A stretch of 64,000 bases of DNA from Enoplosus armatus (lineage: Eukaryota; Chordata; Actinopteri; Centrarchiformes; Enoplosidae), in contig NC_092183.1 of the NCBI RefSeq assembly GCF_043641665.1, forward strand, positions 20,811,001-20,875,000, read 5' to 3'. Positions 45,826 to 57,814 of the stretch are shown here, piece after piece. A program made the translations under genes and the position numbers. The notes under the pieces were generated by a model. That model did not search any database. It was not told the origin of the DNA and was given only the letters and a program-made list of their open reading frames with translations. Positions within the stretch are counted from its first letter, which is position 1, and each line of letters starts with the position of its first letter.

Positions 45826-46259
45826 CAGATGTTGTGTGAGTGGGACTGAAGTGAAATCTGAAGTGAAAACACTGAAATGCTCTCAGATTTTCAGTTTCTC
45901 TCACAGCAGCAGCAGCGTCGTTATTTCTCCTTTAATTCAGAGTGTCCAACGATCCTGGACACAAAACAGACCCGAGTCCCTGCTTTCAGATCGCAGAACT
46001 CTTTCAAATGACAAAGCAAACACAGCGACGTGCTTCTTACCAGTTTGCCCTCTCTGCTTTCCTTCTTATAATATCCATGATGGCTCTCGACGGGCGTCGT
46101 GCAGCTGCCGGAGCGCGACTCGATCAGACCCGGGGAGAGGGAGCAGAAGGGCGGACTGGGACTGGGGGGCAACCCCGAATCCGGACTGTCGAGCAGCCCT
46201 TCCCGGTTCTTTCCTTTCAGGCTATCATCCATCGCTTGCAAATGTAGGTGCCCCACCAT
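40481..46259 (-). CDS. rflna: Refilin A (filamin-interacting actin-bundling regulator)
   Basis: Three coding exons on the minus strand: 46259-46041 (219 nt), 41070-40961 (110 nt) and 40814-40481 (334 nt), giving 220 aa plus stop TAG. Splice sites are GT/AG, and phases 0 and 2 agree. The product starts MVGHLHLQAMDDSLKGKNRE and GLLDSPDSGLPPSPSPPF, nearly identical to human RFLNA (216 aa). It continues MYPVFFGESIEVNPKPEQEI, CNSEVKYDSDKHYQDGV, CTWRSYKSQVYLEP and STTIIYPKHAKNTYRTTLN, and ends CIIYTEDL. Refilins bind filamins and organise perinuclear actin bundles; fish orthologues (cfm) act in skeletal cartilage. The ATG at 46259 is chosen because the conserved N-terminus begins there. Confidence 0.96.
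41071..44808 (-). other. rflna: rflna intron 1, 3' part
   Basis: It contains (GT)n at about 41500-41531 and (CA)n at 41858-41891. Two stretches (about 42640-43100 and 43830-44120) are unique and GC-richer. The second includes ACAACTCCCAGGATGCA (43971-43987), close to the ZNF143/THAP11-bound motif found at promoters, and a CACGTG E-box near 44120. An alternative first exon or promoter is possible but not shown. Confidence 0.4.
44817..45066. mobile_element. Non-autonomous hAT element
   Basis: The left end is CAGTGGGTCCCAACTTGGGG. The right end, on the opposite strand, is CAGTGCTTCCCCACTTATTT followed by GGCTTGTGA. These are the familiar CAGTGGTTCCCAAC...GGCTTGTGACCCC ends of fish hAT MITEs. 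Flanking 8-base sequences ATCTGATC and ATCTAATA (6 of 8 identical) look like a decayed target duplication. A 16-base G run near the left end interrupts it. Confidence 0.8.
45098..45311. mobile_element. TTAA-flanked MITE with near-perfect inverted ends
   Basis: TTAA at 45098-45101 and 45308-45311 flank a 206-base element. Its ends are CCTCCTAAGACC on the left and GGTCTTAGGAGG on the right, a perfect 12-base inverted repeat. TTAA duplication and CC-start ends fit piggyBac-type non-autonomous elements. There is no coding capacity. Confidence 0.75.
45607..45676. mobile_element. hAT-type terminal fragment
   Basis: GGAGCCCCTGGAATCTTGGC, AAGGACCCCTGGGAGTCCCT and GGACCCCAGTTTTGGAAACC, read on the opposite strand, give the GGTTTCCAAAACTGGGGTCC terminus of a widespread fish hAT family. 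Only one end is visible, so it is a fragment. Confidence 0.65.
45781..45823. repeat. (GA)n microsatellite in rflna intron 1
   Basis: About 21 GA units, roughly 220 bases downstream of the rflna exon 1 donor. The 250-residue open frame that runs through it on the plus strand is antisense to rflna exon 1 and not a gene. Confidence 0.9.
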
Positions 46260-46850
46260 TTCTGGGACGGCTCAATTTAAAAGAGAAAAACTCCCCAGAC
46301 GACAAGTTTTGTTGGGTTTGTTTTTTTTTTTTTTCTTCCGCCTCTCCTGAAGCGCTCCGAGCTGCCGAGCGCTCCTCCTGCGCCGACAAGAAACAATCAC
46401 GGGCGAACTTTTTACAGACGTCTCCTGCAAGCAGAGAAGGGGGGGTGGGGGTGAGGGGGAGGGGGGGCATCAGCAAATATGCATTTTAGCATTACCCATT
46501 CAACGCCACAGAGAGTGTCATGAATTCAGCTTTAACTGTACCTGCGCGTCAAGTATATCCACCTTTATTCCCGACGGATATCCCAAAATAGGCGTGAAAA
46601 TGAGAGACAAACTATGGAAACCCTTTAAAGTTGACGCCAAAGTGAATTAGATACGACACGAAAACGTAGCAAAGCTCGCGCAAAAACAGAAAAGGTCGTC
46701 CGTGCGTCTGGCACCGATCTGGATGCGAGCTGCTCTGCTGTGCTGTGACTGTATGTGAGTGTGTGTCAGTGAGTGTGTGTCAGTGTGTGTGTGTCAGTGT
46801 GTGTGTGCGCTCTCCAGTGGAGAGCTCCCTCTTAATGATCCTGCCAGGCT
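46260..46850 (-). promoter_or_regulatory. rflna: Probable rflna 5' UTR and promoter region
   Basis: The sequence directly upstream of the rflna ATG is GC-enriched relative to the flanks, with several CG dinucleotides at 46350-46420 and 46640-46740. It contains a poly-T (plus strand) at 46322-46334, a G-rich tract at 46439-46467 and a CArG box at 46583-46592. Beyond 46760 it becomes GTGTCAGT repeats. I cannot place the transcription start exactly. Confidence 0.5.
46583..46592. promoter_or_regulatory. Perfect CArG box (SRF site) upstream of rflna
   Basis: CCAAAATAGG fits CC(A/T)6GG exactly, 324 bases upstream of the rflna start codon. SRF with MRTF cofactors drives many actin-regulatory genes, and refilin A is an actin/filamin regulator, so the site is plausible. 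Binding is inferred. Confidence 0.5.
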
Positions 46851-47605
46851 TTTTTTTTTTTTTTTGTACCTGGATCCAGTCCAGCCCTCATGATCTGGAT
46901 CTCTCCTGCTGTACAATACACTGACTGAGTGTGTTTCTGATCAGCGTCCCTTTGAGCTAGGTTACCCAAACCCCCTACCTGCTGCTGCTTTATATCAATG
47001 TTTATAATTAGCAGTTGTTCATTAGTTACTAATTGGTAATTAATAATATACCACTATTCAGTCTGTATACAGCAAGTTATTACATAGCCTAACAATTGTG
47101 ATAAAACTATTCATGATTAACAGCTATTAATTAGTCAGTTGGCACTGTTTATAATAATAATGACTAATTATATATAAATTAGTAATTCTATTTACTGCTA
47201 TTAACTGCTATTTATAATTAGTTAGTCATCAGTGTTCTTATGAATAAGTTTGTAATTATCAGTTAATAGTACATCACTATTAATAATGTGTTAATTACAT
47301 ATTACTCTCTACAATTAGCAGTTAATAGTGATATTACTATTAAAAATGAGCAGTCAGTGACTGATTTGTTTCTCCTTTATTCCTTCTAAGCACTCAGGAT
47401 TTTGTGGACCTTATTGCTGACTGTTTCCTCATAATCTAATTTGTTCACCATGAAGCACATTCATGATAAACTTTTTTAATAGTAATGACTCGAGCGCCAC
47501 CCACAGGACAAACTTCACATTTTTAGCCTTTGAGACTTTAAGAATTGCACACATGTTGTTTTCCGTCCAACATTTTGGTATCATTGGTAAATATATACAT
47601 ATATT
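46851..47605. other. Intergenic AT-rich stretch
   Basis: After a T run at 46852-46865, the segment 47000-47350 is made of repeated TTAATTA/TAATTAG/CTATTA-like words without a fixed period. This may be a decayed AT-rich repeat. No coding exon is seen. Confidence 0.45.
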
Positions 47606-48020
47606 TTACATCCCATTGAGGTTGGAAACCTCTCTGGCAAGGCAGACCTGGCCAAGACTACAGTAGGCCAATAACACGTTGCAGTCAAAACAATACAAAG
47701 TCAGACTAAAACTAATAATACTGAAAACAGATAATACTAAAATAAGGCTATTAAGAACAGACAGTTCATGAAGATATGAGATAATGATGCAAGAATAACT
47801 CCTATTCTGGGCAAACTGTGATTGAAGTGCCAAATAACAACTTGTCTCCCCCGGAGTTGTAACAATATCCACAGCATGCTAGCATTTGAAAATAACACCA
47901 GTTTAGTTTTGTCTGCATTCAACACAAGTTTGAGTTGATTGAGACTGCAAAATATTACAGAAGTGAATCTGAGAGAGAAGCTCCACAGCTATACACAACT
48001 GTATCATCTGCGTAATGATG
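47606..48020 (-). mobile_element. LINE reverse-transcriptase fragment (L2-like), inactivated
   Basis: On the minus strand 48020-48000 encodes HHYADDT, carrying the YADD catalytic core of reverse transcriptase. A stop and a frameshift follow, then LNADKTKLVLFSNAS (about 47923-47880), typical of the region after the catalytic box in fish L2/CR1-type LINEs. The frame is broken several times, so it is dead. Family assignment is from recalled motifs. Confidence 0.65.
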
Positions 48021-48496
48021 AATATTAGATGTATGTGCATCAGTGCCTTAATTATGTATGTTAGCATTTTTTAGTCAGGCCTGGAGCTCATTTTATGACT
48101 AAAAGGATTACAGATTAGCTGAATAACTGCACTGAGTGAAACCCAGAACCTGTTCTAATCTGGAAAGTTATCCAGATAAAGTTATCCAGAAGTTATCCAA
48201 TGTCATTCAGATGTAATCCTGCTGCATGAGAAAACAACCTGAAGTCAATCCAGGTACAGTTTCATGTCATTTAAAATATCATCAGCCAACTGCCTTTTCG
48301 GAGCAATTTGTTTTGACACAGAAAGTCACTGAAAATATTATCAAAGGGTTACTAGAGTGATTTTCATAAGGCCTGTGTGTAAATGTGTCTTTGTGTGTCT
48401 GTAATACACCAGGAGGCAGGATGCCTGGTGTATTTCAGGACTGGGTGGAGATGGGTGGGAACACTGTGCATCCAACAGTTACCAAATGAGTGTATG

Positions 48497-48532
<36 letters not shown>

Positions 48533-49550
48533 CAGACAAAACAGACCTGAGTGAACAAACGAGCAGACAGCAGTCATCACAGCAGGCACAGGAGAAAGAA
48601 TTGGAGCCTTGTTGATGGTTCCCTCCACATCATGTCTGCGCTCTCTGTTCATATTCTTACCAACAGCAGCTTTGCCAAAAGAGAAATCAGAGCATAACAA
48701 ATATATGCACATAATATCAGAGCATAGAAGAGCCAGTGCGGGGCTGCACAGAGCTGACTGTGTGTCTTAAGTGGCTGATTGTATCTTTGATGGTCCACCA
48801 GCTCTCCATGGTGATTACCACAGATTGCCAGGAAATCATGCGTGATGTTTTTTTCAGTTCTCATAAAACCCAAGATAACTCTGTTTGCCTTTGTTGTTTG
48901 GAAGACATACTTAATCGCATGCCTGTTAAGCTTGTGCAGCTGCGATTCTGTTTGCTGAGAATTGTTTTCCCTCCTCTGTGCGATTGTTTTGAGGCCGCAG
49001 CAGGAAGCGGCGGTGCGGCGCTGGGAGTTTTACTGGCGTTCCCCGCGTCAGGTGTGTTTTTGTGTCATCGTGTCCATCTTAAAGAGCAAATCATGTTGAT
49101 CCTCAGGCATTCAAGGGATTAGTGTGGAGATCTGGTACAGATTAGCCGTAAAATAGTGGGACACAGATGATGAGCGTGTTTGTGGGTACAGGCATGTCTG
49201 TAAACACGCCGATGTTGCTCAATTGCAGCCTCACTGAGGGAGAACCAGGAGAGCTTTGACAATGACCAGAGTGACCATGCTGGCATTTTATTTTGGTACC
49301 TAGTGCTATGTAGCATTGTAGATAGTTTTGGTTTTATTTCATTAGGCTTTGAAGTATTCATCTTTGAGATTTCTGCCTCCACCGCAATACAGTGGAGGGG
49401 AATAGGATTTCATGTGTGGTTCTTACAGCACTGAAAAATTATATTTAATACTAAAATAAAATCTGTTAGTATTTACTGAAAACTGTTGACAGTGTTTTCT
49501 GTGGATTATTCAGAGCAACCGCAACATTGTTTGTATAAAGATATGTTGCT
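48021..49550. other. Intergenic, no gene seen
   Basis: It holds a perfect 11-base hairpin (AATACACCAGG / CCTGGTGTATT, 48403-48434), a (CA)14 tract at 48501-48530 and a unique GC-richer patch at 48990-49060. The 128-residue open frame at 48736-49122 resembles no protein I know. Confidence 0.45.
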
Positions 49551-49569
49551 ATTGAATGCCATGCAAGCA

Positions 49570-49920
49570 ATTACATTCATGTTCCCCCGAGGATGATTAT
49601 AATAACTTTGGTGATAGCCTGACTTTTTCTTTTAGCGCCATAATCAGGTCAAAGTTTTATTTCGTCCTTCACTTTGGTTTGTAACCAAATGCCTGCAAAA
49701 CCTATGTTCTAATTCTATCAGACAAATTAGGAAATATTAGCATGCTAAAACGCTAGATTAAGATGGCGATTAGTATACAGTTCCTGCTAAACATCAGCAT
49801 GTTGGCATTGTTTTTGTGAGCATGTTAGCATGCTGATGTTAGCATTAAGCTCAAAGCACCATCTTACCTACGTACAGCCTCACAGAGATGATGCTAGCTG
49901 GGCTATAGACTCTTAGTGTT
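49570..49920 (+). repeat. Interspersed fish repeat (GCATGTTAGCATGCTGATGTT family)
   Basis: Characteristic stretches occur in order: CATTCATGTTCCCCCGAGGA, ATAACTTTGGTGATAGCCTG, ACTTTGGTTTGTAACCAAAT, then CTAAACATCAGCATGTTGGC, AGCATGTTAGCATGCTGATG and TACAGCCTCACAGAGATGAT. This is a high-copy family in percomorph genomes with no known coding function. A fragment of the same family lies at 51937-52008. Confidence 0.75.
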
Positions 49921-50603
49921 GTTTAGTGATGACAATTGAAGCCCCATTTGACTCCATAATGTTGTCCATCGTTTATCAGTAGAAGAAAACTGCGTACCTT
50001 TACAAAGAAAGTCACATTGTAACCTCCATGTTTATTCAGAGCATGTGCCGGACACACATCTTTCACATCTCCACTGTCACATGTGACAACTTCACGCAGA
50101 AAGACAAATAAATAAATCGGTTGTTTGGTTTTCATTGTGCATGTGTCAGCATGCATCACCTGGTTTCACTCAATTAACAATGCCAGTTTTGTATCACGAG
50201 GGAGTCAATTTAGCATTAAGCTGGTCACAGTTTTTTTTACAAACAAACAAAAATGTTATATTTTGACCATGCAGGCTGAGTTAATGTTTCCTCCATGTGT
50301 TCTCATCCATCACAGGTTCAGGGAGATTAATTCTTCTTTGAAAACTGTAATCATTAATTTGGGGAATGGCTGTCTGCATACCTGTTTTTTCCGTCTCATT
50401 CATTCACTGAAGGTACTTTGACACTGTATATCAAACCTATGACCTCTCCATTATGGATGGTAGATCCGGGACAGTACGGAACAGACACCTTTACCATTTG
50501 GCCAAACGGTTGCCCCCGTTATGTGGGAGATGATTGAAGAGTTCTGCAATCAGCATTCTGTTCTTGAGAGCTTTGAGATCCCAGGAGGCTTTGAGACAGA
50601 CAC

Positions 50604-50652
50604 GGGGGCTGGGGGAGGGGGCGGGGGTGGGGGGGGGGGGGGGGGGGGGGGG
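50604..50652 (+). repeat. Poly-G tract, 24 consecutive G plus flanking G runs
   Basis: Several G runs of four or more lead into an uninterrupted run of 24 G at 50629-50652. It can form G-quadruplex DNA and is likely unstable and hard to sequence, so its exact length may be an assembly artefact. Confidence 0.85.
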
Positions 50653-50732
50653 CAGCCAAGCCGTCTGCTGATGATTAATTTTTTTAGTGCTCCATCATCC
50701 TTCCCTCTCATAGGACCATCACTCACGTCCTG

Positions 50733-50767
<35 letters not shown>

Positions 50768-51059
50768 AAAACCTGAGAACACAAACATGTTTGTATGCAT
50801 GCAGAAATTCACACACATGCACAGAGACAGTCAGACACACACATTCCTGATCTGCAGAACTCTCTGGCTCAGTCTCACTGCGTTCACATAACGCTGCCAA
50901 GCCAGCTGCGCGAACTGGGTCTGGAAAAGGGAGGCGGGGGTAGGCGGGGGGTACAGGTGTGTGTGTTTGTTTGCATGCAAAAGACATAAAGAAGTACACT
51001 CAGTTCGCCTCCGTGACAATTTTTCAAGCCTGTGTTTTCAATGTGAGGTACACATATTT

Positions 51060-51350
51060 TCTCGAGGTGTGCAGTGTGCCGCGCACGTTGGCGTGTGCAC
51101 GTGCTGTCTGGAATAGCTCTTAATGTAAACAAACCACAGAGAGGCCGGCCTTGGCAGGGAGGTTGTTTTGAGCCGGCGGGGACGTCACTGTGGTTTCCAC
51201 ACACAACGCTCTTCTTCAGACTCCCAGCCATGAATCTCCTCCACCTCGCAGATAGGTGACCATTCTCCACTTTGCTTTTCACACAATGTACACATAAACA
51301 CTAGCCGCTTGTTCCAGCGTGCTCACGTGACCCGCACACCTCTGCGCTGT
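51060..51350. promoter_or_regulatory. Candidate regulatory stretch upstream of rflna
   Basis: Unique, GC-richer intergenic sequence with a CRE-like GGACGTCA at 51180-51187, a RUNX-type TGTGGTTT at 51189-51196 and a CACGTG E-box near 51324. Enhancer function for rflna is only a guess from position and motif density. Confidence 0.25.
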
Positions 51351-51936
51351 TCTCCTTGGCCTGTTTGAAAATGCTTCATGAATGTGCCTTGACTTGGTGA
51401 TGGATGACCCTGGCACATTCTCAATATGCCATCCAGACCTTAGAGTTCAGTCCATAATGCACCTCACTTCTCCGGAGCCTGGCTGCATCTGGTTTTAATG
51501 TGTGCAGACCCCTGCCTTTTCCCCCCCTCCCTGCCTTCCCAATCTCTTTTTCTATGGAGATAGATGGTCCAATGCTGCCTCCAATCACAACATCACCTGA
51601 CCATGTTAGATCTAAAAACAACTCAAAATGGCTGCCTATGAAATGGCTCACTGGGTTCTAATGTCTGTGACATTACTCTTTTCATGTTTGACACCTGTGA
51701 CCGTGCACATTAGCCAAACTTATTTCCTTGGAGTTATAATTTGTAGCATTTTGTTTGTCAATTTGCTGAACTGAACTTTTAAACTGATAGAATTCAGTTT
51801 TATTTCAACCTAGTCATTACGTTTAAGTAACAAAGCTCAAGGACCAAATGTGAAGAAAGAAATTCGTCAACACTAGCTAATTATCTGGAACAATCTTCTT
51901 TATATCACCAAAACATTTCCAAAAATACTTAAGTAG

Positions 51937-52008
51937 TGACATTCCCATCAGCCTCAGCTGTGCTTTATGTTTAGTGTGACTTAGCAAATGCTGGTAAACA
52001 CTAAACCT
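51937..52008 (+). repeat. Second fragment of the same interspersed repeat family
   Basis: GTGACATTCCCATCAGCCTC, AGCTGTGCTTTATGTTTAGT and AGCAAATGCTGGTAAACACT correspond to the part of the family consensus that is deleted or diverged in the 49.57 kb copy. It has the same orientation as that copy. Confidence 0.65.
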
Positions 52009-53779
52009 TCAGTCATGTTTTCTCCTCTCTGTTTGTAGTTCTAAGATTATTTGGCAGACAGAGAGACATTGGCACTCTGAGGAACTTATTAGATGTTTGT
52101 GAGTATCCAGATCCTGGATTTTGGCCATTAGATGATTTTTTATTTTATTTATTTATTTTTTTTTTTTTGAAAAATGAAGATATGTGATGTCTTAGACTTA
52201 TAAATGTAAACCTTTACAGTGCCTTTAGCTCCTCTGGATGGAAACGGGTTCACCATTTGCAGACATCTGCCCCCCACTGCGTTCCAGTTTAATTTGTACC
52301 AGTTTCAGTCTTCTACATTTTCATAAGCTGTGCTGCTGCATATGGATAAGCACGAGGGTCTTGGGGTGACAGAGTCGTTGTTCACATGTTTTGCACAATT
52401 TCGACAGTTATAAATCAATGCTGGTGATCAGTTGGTGTGTTGCTCGGTGCAGCCTGCGCACTCGGTGACCTCCTTACTGAGACCTCCCTAAGGCTCCACA
52501 GCTGTTGGCCTCGCATGCTAGCAGCTCATCCACTCTCAGCTGTAATCAGTGATTCACCTACACGCCACTTCCTCTGACATTTCCCCTTCCACGCAGCTTT
52601 GTATGAACAGTCAATAGGTAAACACGAGAATGGGTTTTGTCTAATGTGTAACAGTCAGATATGTGACTGCCTGCATGTACTGACATGCTCAGTGATGCAG
52701 ATATAGTGTACGGATCTTTATCTAGATACATTTGGATCTATATTCTGCTTAGGTAAATATGCAGAGATGATTTATAGGCTTGAAATGTCATCGAAAAATC
52801 GACTTTGTGTGCAGACAGTCAATAGTCAGTCGCTGGTGCAGATGAGTCACAGATCTGTCAGACAAATACCAAGGAGTGGGAGTGTCAACAGTACCCACCC
52901 TGAGAAAAATAAAATATGGACAGAGATACAATCTGTGCTTTGTGTCAGTGTGTCGATTCTCAGTGTAATTTATTGACTAAACAAGGTGCACAGTGGTCAC
53001 AGGGAGAGCCGGGCTCTGCAGGGGAGCAAACACAGCCATGTGAGCGGGCCGAGGAAGACGACAAAGGTCACGGCGGGGCTAGAGGACGAAGAGATAAGAG
53101 CTGTTTATGTTTCTTGTCCCATTCATCTCCATTGAGAGGCATTCATCTTTGCACTTGGAGAGAAAAGGCCCTGCCCTTTGCCCTGCTCTCTGCGCTTTTG
53201 AAGCATAAACAAGTCCCACTCTCGGTTCCTGACAACAGCCCTGCGTGTTTGCTCAGTGTGTTTGCTCAGGACTGCGGTTCAGGTTTGAGTGTTAGCCGTA
53301 CATTGGCAGCTCAAGGCACAAAATCAAATGCAACAAATCTTAGATGGATGTGGACGGGACAGCAGCTCACCACAGCAACATAATATTTATTACCCTGCAA
53401 TGAGACCAAAGTGATTCGGTCCACCTTGTAGGAAGAACAAACAAGCTGTGACTTCCTCTTCAGTGACAGAGGGATTTATTCTCTACAATATATTTTCACC
53501 ATAGAGCTTCCTCTCTTAGGTTGCCTCTGCCCCGGGGAGAGTTCAATCTCTGGCTGGTTGATACACCAAACTTCCATCTCCAAGTGATTTGTGCTTCACT
53601 CAGAGTTCAAGACTTGTCCTCTGCCAGATTGAGAGCAGCTCTAGTGCTCTGCCACCAGGGAAGGTTGTGTTTCCCATGGTGCTTTGTGTTTGCCTTCTTG
53701 CCTGCAGGGATATAATGACAAGCGTGGACCACCCATGTCTGCTTTGGCCTGAATGTTATTTAAGGAATTCCCCCAGCTT

Positions 53780-53780
<1 letters not shown>
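52009..53780. other. Intergenic, no gene seen
   Basis: AT-rich and mixed unique sequence with a T run at 52157-52169. Open frames at 52916-53383 and 53521-53879 lack splice-consistent neighbours and recognisable motifs. Confidence 0.4.
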
Positions 53781-53829
<49 letters not shown>

Positions 53830-53831
53830 CC

Positions 53832-53868
<37 letters not shown>
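53781..53868 (+). repeat. (GT)n microsatellite, interrupted
   Basis: Two GT tracts (about 53782-53824 and 53837-53868) separated by TATGTCCGTGC. Confidence 0.9.
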
Positions 53869-53871
<3 letters not shown>

Positions 53872-53924
53872 AACCATAAGCTCTAGTTTATGTTTGCATG
53901 CTTGTTCTTAAGCCAATGTGTTGA

Positions 53925-55030
53925 ACCTTTATTTTGAAAAGTTGACATATAGCCTTAAAGTGATTACACTGTAATAACCGATTATTGATGATTTTCTTTG
54001 TCATTACACAAAACAAACCCTTATTCAAAGGTTGATGTGAATATTATTGTGGTTCTGTATTCAGTGACTGGGAATATTGGTGGCAAACAATCTTTTTGGC
54101 TTTTCAAAATTGCTTTTAATCCCCTCAAAATGTTTGATTACGTGAGTCAGCACGGTTCATAATTATAGCACTGTAATAGGACCCTCTTTGTGTTTACAAT
54201 TACATTATGGCGTGTTAGAAATAATTAATGATTACGTGATCATTAGGAATTTGAACTGTTTATCAATATGAATATCAGAAAAAAATATGTAATGATAATT
54301 ACCTATTTCAATTTTAGTGTGTATATTGAATATTTATTAAGTTATTATTCACATAAACAAATCATTTGTACGTAGGTGTAAAATTGTTTGTAATGTCATA
54401 ACATAAGGTCAAACTTTTTTTTTTAAACATGAATAACCAATTGTATTGTAATTGGATATTTTATTTTGCCTTATAACATTTTACACTGTGTTATAAATAA
54501 TGTATTAACAGTTTACTGTAAACAATGTACAATTTATTAACAGGCTGGTTTAAGTGTAATAAAACTACATAAGTCATATTGTCACTAATGATTACAACTA
54601 TGTTTTATTGTGTTATCAAGCATTAAAGCTAGAGGATGTAACTTTTACCACAATTGTCTTGTTACAAATTCAAAAAAGTTGAATTCTTAAGCGGCAAAAT
54701 GCACCTTTGCTAAATTCAACACACTCAGTATACGAGCCTCACTTGGTCTGGTATGACCAGCAGCTTATGGTGGCTAAGGCTAGCTAATGGTAGGTAAATA
54801 TAACATTACTGAATCAGATTGCTGACTTTATGCACAAGTCTACGCTCATTTAAACGCTAAATATTACAAAAGTCACATAGTAGTTATAGTTATGGACAAA
54901 TTCATTAAGAGACGGCCTTATATCTGCTTACAACTACTTTATAGTGTGTTATTATAAGCCATTCATTATTTGTTTACATACTACTTATAAATGCTGAAAT
55001 ATAAAAGGGGTTAACATAAAGTGATACCTG
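53925..55030. repeat. Probable old AT-rich interspersed repeat
   Basis: TTATAA, GTAATAA and ACATAAAGTGATAC-type words recur, and both ends contain a similar TTAAAGTGATTAC / ATAAAGTGATACC sequence. This suggests a decayed element or array of the TTATAAATG-type family seen in fishes. Boundaries and family are uncertain. Confidence 0.35.
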
Positions 55031-56387
55031 TCTGGATATTTTTCCTTTTGTTTTAAGAAAGCCGCCGCTGACTTAGAGGGGAATAATTAAAACAGTATGA
55101 GCGGTGCGTTCAGACTGAGTCTTGCCAAGTTCTTGTCACTCGCTGGGTACAATGTTACATGCAGTATCGTAGATCTATAATCACTCTCAGTGCCTCTGTC
55201 AAATGCAATCAACATTATCATGCATCCTCATTGCATTGAGATTTGAAAGACAAAACTGTGCACCAGTCGCAGGAGGTGCTGGGTGAACTAGCGGCTGTAG
55301 ACTTCAAGGTGGAGAGTTTTCAGGAGCTGCCCATTCCCCAGAGGTCAGAGGATCTGCTGTGGGGGGGCAGTTCGCTGTACCCTGGCGACCAACCATTTCC
55401 TGGCTCGGCTGGTTTTGCAGGGTCACAAACTGTTGCCCGTGTGTTTTTTTTCTGCAGTGTCAACGCCATGCATGTGTTTCCAAAGAAACTCAGGAAGCTG
55501 GGTTTATAGGAAATGTGGTCTAAATTTTGAAAAAAAACACTAGCACACATAGAGAGAAAAACATGCACATCAATAGGATTTTTGTGCAATTCCTATCACA
55601 AAAACTGAGAAGAATCCAAATTTCATTTCGTCTTTATGTTGTCACACCACCAGTTACACACTCACTTACTCACTCACACACTGTCCACGCGCCCGCATCT
55701 TCTTTTTTTCCATCTCAAGTCGGACATTACCTCTTCAGTGAAGTGCTGGCCTTTGAACTCTCAGAGATGGACCTCTTTCTGCTGACTGACGCCTCCTTCC
55801 TCGCTGTCTTCCTTCCTGGCCCAGTCGTGTCATGTGGAGTGGGTGGCCATATTAGGAGATAGTTAACGTCTGTGTGTCCATCTGTGGTTTCCAGCTCACG
55901 TCCAACTTCAGTCCTCCTGTTTGTCGTCTGACAGCGGATGAGTGCAGAGACAGTTTCAAGCCCTGCTTTTACAGTTGCATGTAGGCCACCGGAGGTGTCT
56001 GGAAAAGTCCTGCCAAGTAACAACATGAAAGGAAGGCAAATTCCTCACATTTTTCCCCATCACATTTTCAGCTCAAGGATCCAAAGTGATCCAAACCACT
56101 TGAACCCCTGGAAGAATTCGCCCTGCTGGAGAGCTAAACGACCATCTTACCATCCCATCCAGAATCGCTTAATCTAGTATGTGATGGAAATCTTTTGGAG
56201 ACAGACTGTAAAATAGTTTTAAAAAATTGATCAGCGCTGAAAGTGCCTTAAGGTTCTTGTTGATGGTAGACTTGTGAGTCAGACTCGTCTGCCGTGACAC
56301 ACGCTGACAGAGGTTCTTGTTTTCTGCAGCCGCTGTCTGGCCTCGGGCCTCAGGGAGGATACTCTCCACAACACACTCATTCATGCA

Positions 56388-56419
<32 letters not shown>

Positions 56420-56502
56420 TCTCTGAGCTGTTGCTCAACACAGCTGTGGGTAAACAGGCTGTGTTTAGATGCCTGTGTCTCAACTTGTACACACACACAC
56501 AT

Positions 56503-56536
<34 letters not shown>

Positions 56537-57800
56537 TAACACGAAGACACATACATAGAAAGGCAACAAACCAAGATATACTGAGTGGGCGTATTTGCGG
56601 TGCCACACCAAACGCTCTTGCCACAACTTGTTAGACTGAATGAAATTGTGTTCTCGCACACATATACAACATAATAACGTGCATGCACCTCTTCGCCACT
56701 GAAGTCAGAGATTTAGTAGTTTGGTTTGCACAAATGAAATATGTTAGCTGACGCGGAAAGGCAGCATTTAAGATGTTTTAATTCTACATTAAATGCTAAG
56801 CTGCTGAGAGATGCTTTGCTTTATTTCAATGATCATAGTGCAGGATGATTCACAGGTAACAGTACCTCTCCTGTTATATCAGTATCTCATGTTCTTTGAG
56901 GAAGGAACTATAAGCAATTATTAAATACTTGTACAACGGTGCCTGTTTCTCAATATATATATATTGATGCCGGTGAATTGATGAACATGGAGGTGTTGTG
57001 CTGTATATAAAGGATATCTTGGTGGTTAAAAGTGGCTGAACCTTGTTGGGAGGAAAGACTGTGAACCTTTCCATCTGTTTGTCAGTGTGGCTGCTACATG
57101 CCAGGATGTTTTTTGTTTTCTAAAAGCAGGTCAGTCATGTACTGCTGCTACGTGGCTGTGGCTACTGATTTGGGCTTTGGGATTTAGTCTGACTCACAGG
57201 GGAAACAACACATTTGTTATCTTTGGTTGAATCTGCCGGTGATACCAGCTGGGTAGAGTGCCAGCTACAGAAAAATGTGGGTCACTGGCAAGCATGCTAA
57301 ACTGGTGTTCAAATGTTCTGCCCCTTTATGGCACTTATTACAATATAGACGCACAGTAGCAAACCATCTGGTACACCAACTTAAAAAAGCCGTATTCTGG
57401 AAATATTATTTAACCTGGTTGGAAGTCGGTCCTCTGGTGTCCCGTCTAGACAAACCGCTGCAATTTAGTTTCCTAGACTTCATCCTGCAGTGATTAAGGG
57501 AGTCGGAGATGCTACTGTGGCCCATTTCTAAACAGGATATGAGGGTTCAAACTTGAGCTTCAGCCTGGTTTTGGCAGCCAGTCTGCTCAGCTGTGTGGGG
57601 CTGGACTGAGGTCACGTTCTAACCGCTGTCCCACCAGTCCACGGTGACCCCGGCTGACCTGTGGGCGGCTTTGAGGCAACCAACAGCAGCAGAACATACA
57701 GCTGCTGCCTCCTTCGGACTCCTTATGCTGTCAGTCACGAGCGGCAGGCGGGTGCTGCAGGACAGACAGAAGTGAGAAAGCCGTTTCCTAGTCAGCCCTT
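55031..57800. other. Intergenic, microsatellites, no gene seen
   Basis: It contains (CA)n at 56393-56420 and 56504-56534. None of the open frames (up to 151 residues) resembles a known protein; the longest runs through the CA tracts. Confidence 0.45.
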
Positions 57801-57814
57801 CGCGGGTCATTTCC

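Noticed and set aside
45737..46489. 250-residue plus-strand open frame
   Set aside because: It is antisense to rflna exon 1 and starts in a GA microsatellite. The minus strand encodes a conserved protein with proper splice sites.
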